Below, piece by piece: positions 57,841 through 64,000 of a stretch of DNA of 64,000 nucleotides. Within the stretch, counting starts at the first letter, position 1. Every line of letters begins with the position of its first letter. The stretch lies in contig SADC01001303.1 in NCBI GenBank assembly GCA_004194705.1, forward strand, positions 1 through 64,000, written 5' to 3'. The position numbers were made by a program, and so were the translations under genes. The notes below the pieces were generated by a model. The model was not told the DNA's origin. It was given only the letters and a program-made list of their open reading frames with translations, and ran no database searches. Origin of the DNA: Ditylenchus dipsaci (taxonomy: Eukaryota; Nematoda; Chromadorea; Rhabditida; Anguinidae).

Positions 57841-58079
57841 GAAAAGTTTTATAAATTTTTTAATTTTGGTAAATGGTGGATAAATTGAGTTTCTGCCTTA
57901 ATTCTAAATTTTCCTCAATAACTTACCTATTGGCCGGAAATTTCACACGCTATAAATTACTTTTACTTCTTGTAGCGATTGGTTTTAACTTTTTGATTTA
58001 GGCATCCTTCAAACTGCAATTTTGAGTCCCGAAATAAAGGATTTCGGGACCTAGGGTTTCAGACAGAAAGTCTCAGGCG

Positions 58080-58205
58080 CGAAAAATCAGAAATTTGACT
58101 TTTTCGTATAAATACTTTTTTGCCGCGAACATTTCTGTCGTAGAAATAATTGTTGTTGCCGTAAATACACTTTTTTGCCGCTAAAATACATTTTCTGCCG
58201 TAATT
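58080..58205. repeat. TTTTTTGCCG-rich degenerate repeat
   Basis: Units such as ACACTTTTTTGCCGCTAAAA and TTTTCTGCCGTAATTC repeat four times. The stretch 57850-58820 has no supported gene. Confidence 0.45.
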
Positions 58206-58820
58206 CATATTTTCTTTTGTCATGAAAAGTCGTAATACAGCAAGAAAAAGTGTGTGTCAACCTTACGCGTTAGCCAACGAACAGTACTATTTTTAGGTGG
58301 TGAGGAAAAATAATTTATAGTCCAACAAAATAGATACCAGCCTATTTTGAACTTGCCTTTAAAAATCAGAATTCTTAATTTCAAATTCAGGCTTTGAATG
58401 GATTTAAATTGAAACTGCAAATTTTTGTGTCCTGCGATTTTTTACTTTGCAAATTTTCATTCTAACTTGTATTCTGCACTTAAAAAAACCGACAACCAAC
58501 AAAAAAAAATTCAAATTTTAAAATTCGAAAAAAAATTAAATAGCCAATCTATAAGAGAATAAAAATAAAAATATGGCGTGAAGAATTTCAGCTCTCAATG
58601 CTTCAGAAAATGAGAAGTCGAAATCTCAAATTCTATCTCGACTTACAGAAAATTAATAAAGATTCTAAAAATGCAGTCTTTTTATTAACGTCATGAATTT
58701 GGGTAAATCTATCAGTATGTTACCTAAAATATCAGCCATAACTTCATGCTAGTTATTGAGCTGCATTATAGTTTTCAATTTTATAGAAACCTTGCAAGGT
58801 GTCTCAAGCTATGAATCCCT

Positions 58821-61248
58821 GGGTCCGTATCCTTTCACCCTGTGTTCCTTTCACCCTGCATATCCTTTCACCCTGCATATCCTTTCACCCTGCATATCCT
58901 TTCACCCTGCATATCCATTCACCCTGCATATCCTTTCACTCTGCATATCTATTCACCCTGCAGATCTTTTGAATTCACGCCTTTTGAAAAATACATTTTA
59001 TTCATAAAGCATAATAATTCAACAAAAAAAATTCAACAGAAACAAAATAAGTGAGGTTAACATTTTTGAGCAATTTCAATCTTCCATGGCAAAGTTTCTG
59101 GCAATCCCTCGGAGAAATTCGTTGGTGTTTCTAGCTTCGTAGCTTTGGACAATTTGAAGAATTCGGCGTCGGCTTGGATGTACTTTGTGCGCTTTCCCTT
59201 TGGACGTTTGCCAGCTTCCCATTGCAGGTACTTCTGATCCGCCCTTGCTGCACACTTTTGAGACATTCGATGAAGTTCCACAATCCGGGATGGCACACAT
59301 CGAGCTCTGTTTGGATTCGGTGATTAGCGGCCTCGGCATAGTTGTTGGTGCGGTGATCCCCGTTGAGCGTTCGGTCATAGACATTCCAAAGAGAGTGAGC
59401 GAACATGGGAGGCCTCATTATTCCACGACGATTTTCGGAGCCTATAAAGCAATCATAAATGAATCATTTTTGCGAATCAGTGAATTTCAAAAAAATACCA
59501 ATGTAAGACTTCTTGAACCATTCAAGCACGGGATCCAATTCGATTGGCAAAAGTTCTTCGAGCTCGGCAAACACTGGCATGATATCTTCCGGCTTGACAA
59601 AGGCCATCGCAGTAATCATTCCTGAAATTAATCAAATAAGAAGTCAATTGAGAAATGAATAAGAACATACGGCATTGGATTGCAAAATCAGGCTCGGTTT
59701 CATAACGTTGTTTGAAGAGATTCTCCGCCAAGTGTTTCTTCAGGTTTTGCATCAGGTGAAAAAAACAGCCCCAGATCTCGGAATCCCCAAAGACGATTTG
59801 CAGCGCATTAATGACGGCCCTTTCATAGTCGACAGACACAGACGATGGAGAGAATTCCGGCCACACTCTCTTGATCATTTGGAAGAGCCTTTCATAAGTT
59901 TCTTGGGATTTGTCCGGCAGAAGGGCGTACATCACTGGAACACATAGCCATCGCGCTCAGCCAAAATAACATATGTCTGAAAAGTAATGTTGGGTCAGTG
60001 AGACAATAGCAAATATTAAAGGAAGAAAGGCACCGGAGTAATCTTAAAGGTTCCACCCATAAAGACAACTTTCATTTGGCAGACCAGACTTTGTTGCTTC
60101 ACGTCCAAAGAGAAGAATCCTAAAACAACGATTAAACTATAAGATTCAACAATAGTAAGTTATTACCTTTTTCCATTTTCAAACAATTCATCCGCCAGCA
60201 GGAAGAGTTCCGGTTCATTTTGCGCCGACTTGTAAGTTTTGAAAGCATCCGGGAAAGCAAAGTTGATTCCATTTGCAGCTGCTGGCACTTGATTTCCTTG
60301 ATTCACACGGCGACGTTTCTTTTGTACCACCTGCCTAGTTGCGCTTTTGTCCAAAGTTGCTTGCACCGCCTCAGGAACACCACGAAGAATTGTATTGAAG
60401 ATTTGAGATGGTTTCTGAAATACATTAAAATATTAGATGTGACTAATTGATAGAAACCAACCTCCATAGTGACAACAGCCCTTCGCTTGATCTCATTCTT
60501 CACGTTACGGACGGGAACTGCGATTGCCGATCTTCCATGAGTGTGCTCTCCTTTGCATCGACCACTTGACCTGTCAGATTGTCGGTGTGAACACGAGCCT
60601 TGCATTCTTCTTCAGTGACTTTGACGCATCTCCAGTAGGTTTTCTTGACAGCGACATCTTGTTTCCAGAATTGGTATCCATCATGCATCAGAAGATCGCC
60701 GTCCCTTTCAGTTTTGATGCTGTTCTAAAACAAATAATAAGATTATATTACAAAAACATAAAAACAAACCTCCGGAGTGACGGGCACGATTGCGGGCTGA
60801 GGACGGCGACGGACGGCTGGAACGATTGCGGGCTGAGGACGGCGACGGACGGCTGGAACGATTGCTTCTTGCTCAACGATTTCTTCTTGCTCACTTTCAC
60901 TGCTGTCCGAGTAGTAGCCCTCGTTGATTTCCTCCACCAAGTGTCGAAGCATCTGAAAGATAAAACGCAAGCGATAAAATAAAGACACAAATAAAAGAAC
61001 AAGAAAAACAAAAAGACACGACTGACAAACAAAAATAAAAAGACACGACTGAGAAACAAAAACAAAAGGCGGAATTCAAAAAACATTTTTTGCAGGCGAA
61101 AGGATATGCAGGATGAAAGGATATGCAGGGTGAAAGGATATGCAGGGTGGAAGGATATGCAGGGTTAAAGGATATGCAGGGTTAAAGGATATGCAGGGTG
61201 AAAGGATATGCAGGGTGAAAGGAACACAGGGTGAAAAGACCGAGTCCC
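58821..61248. mobile_element. T12: near-complete FLYWCH-MULE element
   Basis: Left array (58830-58970) of CATATCCTTTCACCCTG units and inverse right array (61095-61235); ends GGGTCCGTATCC and GACCGAGTCCC. GAATCCCT is duplicated at 58813-58820 and 61249-61256. The minus strand carries a MULE transposase gene with introns. It sits in an intron of the large gene, 72 bp before exon 61321. Confidence 0.92.
59057..60988 (-). pseudogene. FLYWCH-MULE transposase, catalytic Asp lost
   Basis: MULE transposases cut and paste DNA with a DDE triad. Exons on the minus strand, in order: an acidic N-terminus with two tandem copies of AIVPAVRRRPQP; a FLYWCH finger (GYQFWKQDVAVKKTYWRCVK, EECKARVHTDNLTG, then after a frame break GEHTHGRS); QVVQKKRRRVNQ...; QMKVVFMGGTFKITP, where the expected D of (D)GTFK is Gly (GGT, 60055-60057); SVDYERAVINALQIVFGDSE then IWGCFFHLMQNLKKH (second Asp and the C..H motif present); [20 protein letters not shown] (third residue Glu present); and a KRTKY-type end after another frame break near 59250. 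Length and domain order are nearly full. The missing first Asp and frame breaks make activity unlikely. Confidence 0.75.
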
Positions 61249-61320
61249 GAATCCCTTGTCAATATGACACCAAATAATAAACCATAACTTTTCACATTCA
61301 ATAAAAAAATATTTTTGCAG

Positions 61321-61979
61321 AATCTCCTGTCTCCACTGACCCAGTCATTGGAACTGCTAAACCAATTCCAGCACCTGAGCCTTCTCCACTCCAACCATCA
61401 ACCAGCACTCCAGCATCTGTCTATGCTCCTATCTCCATTCGAACCGCTCTAGCCTTTGACCAAACTACTCCAGTAACAAGGAAGGCCAGTCAACTGAATC
61501 CTAAAGGCAATTCTTAATCCACTGCTCCCCCTCACCCAACCGTCAAGAAGCAGCCAACAAAAGTGCTGTGTTCACACCTCCCACCCCATCCTCCAGTTCC
61601 TCTATGCTAGCAGCTCAACAGCTCAGTGAATCCTCCTCGCCTGGCTCTCTGGTAGAAATTGATGCCACTTTCGCCAGCGAAACACCTCCTGCAACGGCCA
61701 GATCTGGAAGATCACCGAGGAAAAGGCCCAGATCCAGCCAATCCATACCCGGTTCTGGTCGTAAATCTGTGGTTTCACCAGAAGAGGAGGTTCTCAAGCA
61801 AAGAGTGGCTAATATACTGGAGACTTATAGCAAGGAGTCAAGTAGCGTGGAGAGCACTCCGGCAAAGAAAAGATGTAGCAGAAGCAAAGTGAATAAACAG
61901 TCTGCTGAGCTGCTAAAAACACCTGCGGTAGTTCAAAAACAATCTTTGTCTGGTGGTCCATTTTCTTCTAAATCGATTG
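61321..61979 (+). CDS. large gene exon: Ser/Pro-rich, basic
   Basis: TTGCAG acceptor. First part SPVSTDPVIGTAKPIPAPEP; one-base shift near 61517; then VFTPPTPSSSSSMLAAQQLS, RSGRSPRKRPRSSQSIPGSG, EEEVLKQRVANILETYSKES, and a KKRCSRSK basic patch that could be a nuclear localisation signal. Donor ATTG|GTAGAA, phase 1, joins exon 62750. Confidence 0.6.
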
Positions 61980-62217
61980 GTAGAATTTATTTATTTTGTC
62001 GAGTGATGAGTGTGAGATTTTTATGGAGATTACGTTTGGCTACTTCTGGCTACAAATCACGGACTGCGACTTAAATTTAGACTATATTGGTTCAATGAAC
62101 ACCTTCTTAGACTCAGTCAAAGTCACAGTCTAAATCGTAGTCCTTGTATGAGCCATTACTTTTTAAAATTTCAACATAGCACATTTAGCTTGTAAAAAAG
62201 CACAATTTGCTGGAAAA

Positions 62218-62600
62218 TACAATCGGAACTCGATAAGCGGACATCCTTTTAAAGTTCTTCACGCCAAAGGTCTGACACTTTTTTAGCCCGAATTTCGAAG
62301 AACTTTGCCAAATGTGATTTGTCATTCTGGTCACGAAAAATTGCAAGAATTTTTATTTTCCCCATGCTTTACCAAAAACTCGATAAACAGAAACCCTTTT
62401 TTGAGAGACACGTGTCCGTTTGATCAAGGTTCGCGCGTCTTCGTGACGAAATCAGAGAATTTTCGAAAAATGATTCTAAAAATCAGAATCCTTGCAATTC
62501 TGAAACTAGACGGAAGTATAAACTTTGGGAAAAGTCTTCAAAATTGAGCTAAAAAAGGTTTCGAACCCTTTATAGGGTTTGGTTGGAGAACAAATTGCCA
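62218..62600. mobile_element. degenerate P-type MITE in intron
   Basis: Starts TACAATCGGAACTCGATAAG and shares the GGTCTGACACTTTTTT block with P5 and P6; right end eroded. Confidence 0.5.
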
Positions 62601-62749
62601 ATCTTAGTGGGAAGCCAAACCAAAACCGGATATTTTTAAACAAAACCGGGTAATTTTCAGCTAAATTAGACTTTTTCACCTTTTTCGGCCACTTTCAATT
62701 CTCTTCCGAAATAAATTACAAAAAATACCATAAATGCTGCTTATTCTAG

Positions 62750-63098
62750 TGCACCCTACACTCTATCGAACCAAACAAGAGTTCACTAGTGTGTCTCCGC
62801 CCATCAATGCAGTGTCTCGAACACAGTCAAATGGGGTCACAAGTGTGTCTCCAGTCATTAACAGAGTGCCTACAGCGCAGTCCAATGGTTCAGCTCGCCC
62901 TCAGTGGTCAGTCTTAGCGACTCTTCCAACACACACCCCGAGTCAGCAGAGAGTAGTGAGGAGAGTGTGGTTGTGCTAGAACAGGACACGCCAAAGAGGA
63001 AGCTGGATTGTGCCAAAAGAACAAACAAAAGAGTAAACAAGGATGGTCGAGTGGTCAAAATAGAGCTGGATGGTGACTCTTCCGAAGACAGTTGTGAT
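62750..63098 (+). CDS. large gene exon: Ser-rich with acidic patch
   Basis: TTCTAG acceptor, GAT|GTGAGT donor. Reads HPTLYRTKQEFTSVSPPINA, then a one-base shift near 62900 to SVVSLSDSSNTHPESAESSE, LEQDTPKRKLDCAKRTNKRV, KIELDGDSSEDSCD. It contains an internal duplication (TSVSP..N.V...QSNG twice). Confidence 0.55.
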
Positions 63099-63143
63099 GT
63101 GAGTTAACCACCCAATGGCAATGTCATAGACCACTTGTTTCAG

Positions 63144-63324
63144 GACCTTGTAGACGAGGAATCACCCACGACCAAAATCAAAAGAGAGAATGCCTTCAGC
63201 AGCAACTTCATTGGAATGATCCGCACACGGCCCCTACTCTATGACAGAAAACATGCCGACTTCTACTCCAAACAGGCCAGGAGAAAGACTTATGAACAAT
63301 TGGGACAGCTCATGCAGATGAAGG
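63144..63324 (+). CDS. large gene exon: start of MADF domain
   Basis: TTTCAG acceptor. Reads DLVDEESPTTKIKRENAFSS then NFIGMIRTRPLLYDRKHADF and YSKQARRKTYEQLGQLMQMK. FI..IR.RP.LYD..H.D.......R...Y..L is the first half of a MADF (Myb/SANT-like) DNA-binding domain. The donor is at AAGG|GTGGGT; the rest lies beyond the window. An IKREN segment could be a SUMO site (inference). Confidence 0.7.
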
Positions 63325-63384
63325 GTGGGTGACACATGATCTTATCTGGATTACCTCTGGAGTACAGTAAAAAAATAAAAAAAA

Positions 63385-63516
63385 TTAAACTACCTTTCAG
63401 ATGGGTCGGTTCATAAACGGGTAAATGACTTGTGTGGAGGGCCACTCCAAAAGTCTCATATAAGGCCACCTTCGGCCGATTTCCACGGTGGCCTTATATC
63501 AGGGGTTGGACTGCAG
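63385..63516. repeat. P-type one-ended repeat
   Basis: Palindromic ATAAGGCCACCTTCGG and CCACGGTGGCCTTAT, ending GGGGTTGGACTGCAG, like eroded P ends. Confidence 0.4.
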
Positions 63517-63549
63517 ACCGGTTTTTTGTTCTGGTAGAAATAGTACTAC

Positions 63550-63798
63550 TACCGTATTTGCTCTAATAATCGGCCACTCTCTATTAAACGGCCACCCCCA
63601 GAGACCTATATCTCAGTCCAGAGTCAATATTTTTCAAATCTGTTTTATGCATTTTCTTAGTTACCATGAGCCCTCCTGGTTCCACTTTTCAGATTGTGGT
63701 TGAGCACCCAAAAATCTCAAAATCGAAATATTTTTTTTTCGACTTTTTAGGGGTTGAAAAATAAACGGCCATTGCCGATTATTACAGCAAATACGGTA
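63550..63798. mobile_element. C6: TA-flanked MITE
   Basis: Starts TACCGTATTTGCTCTAATAA and ends TTATTACAGCAAATACGGTA; inner arms ATCGGCCA and TGCCGAT. Confidence 0.8.
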
Positions 63799-64000
63799 TA
63801 CTACGTTTCTAATCACCTTTGTCTAATTTTAGCGCGAAGATGGCGCGAATTAAAAAACGAGAGAAAAGTTAGCACGAGTTAGTAAACGAACCCATACCGT
63901 TTTCTGTATATTTTGAAAAGAACAAGTTTTCATTATACTTTCCTTGTTTGCACGGCATTTCCAAGCTTTTTTACTGTTTTTTTGTACTCAAAGCATGGTG

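Larger units (their letters stand above)
28613..63324 (+). other. large transposon-riddled gene: HHCC, C2H2 and MADF domains (span)
   Basis: About seventeen exons read in one direction. In order they give a putative coiled-coil or charged start, an HHCC zinc-binding domain (33.0/34.4 kb), a Ser-rich linker, acidic exons (38.1-47.6 kb), Ser/Arg-rich exons (48.5-50.1 kb), a Cys-rich exon and C2H2 finger (54.0-54.6 kb), Ser/Pro-rich exons (55.6-62.0 kb) and the first half of a MADF domain (63.1-63.3 kb). MADF and C2H2 domains bind DNA, so a nuclear DNA-binding regulator is likely. Splice phases agree across 33013/34375, 34842/37564, 38391/46186, 46392/46441, 47358/47433, 50108/53995 and 61979/62750. 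Phases disagree at 47608/48505 and 54567/55556, and several exons need single-base shifts. It could be one decaying gene, one gene with assembly indels, or two adjacent genes. The 3' end is outside the window. Confidence 0.55.

Overview
This is eukaryotic, almost certainly invertebrate (metazoan), nuclear DNA. It is AT-rich and has no operons or ribosome binding sites. Coding signal comes as short exons with GT...AG introns, and acceptors mostly read TTTCAG, TTTTAG or TTCTAG. The protein families seen (GH25 lysozyme, 2-Cys peroxiredoxin, MADF, C2H2, FLYWCH-MULE and pogo/Tc1 transposases) and the acceptor style suit a nematode or another ecdysozoan. I cannot name the species from sequence alone.

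Layout. 1-11.6 kb is transposon-dense: two mobile elements with tandem-repeat ends (113-1042, 4255-6734), a chain of abutting palindromes at 7.8-8.9 kb, and a GH25 lysozyme gene relic whose two recognisable exons (3612-3920 and 10210-10522) are 6.3 kb apart because elements fill the intron. 11.6-26.3 kb holds GTCGAGGTCG arrays, a decayed pogo-like transposase (14.3-14.9 kb), a 2.9 kb foldback, a second decayed GH25 copy (about 21997-22755) and many TA-flanked MITEs. From about 28.6 kb to the right edge, one large gene runs on the plus strand. Its exons encode an HHCC zinc-binding domain, long Ser/Thr/acidic disordered stretches, a C2H2 finger and the start of a MADF domain that continues beyond the window. 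Several splice phases agree across introns that contain whole transposons, which supports a single gene, but single-base frame breaks occur in several exons.

The most striking theme is a set of twelve mobile elements whose inverted ends consist of short tandem repeats. For ten of them I can read exact 8-9 bp target-site duplications in the sequence. Five carry MULE/FLYWCH transposase pieces or captured host-like gene fragments with introns: a FLYWCH exon (4255-6734), a truncated MULE N-terminus (30704-32515), a MULE C-terminus (42944-45751), a CCHC zinc-knuckle gene (56078-57840) and a near-complete FLYWCH-MULE transposase whose first catalytic Asp reads Gly (58821-61248). A sixth (50484-53861) carries a dead 2-Cys peroxiredoxin gene. 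At 41.4-45.9 kb three elements are nested. Smaller TA-flanked MITE families (CAGTCAAACCTCGAT... and CCGTATTTACTCTAAT...) occur throughout, and two nested insertions show their TA target directly.

Most of the remaining sequence is palindromic MITEs, minisatellites and tRNA-derived heads. I found no CRISPR, bacterial or viral gene.
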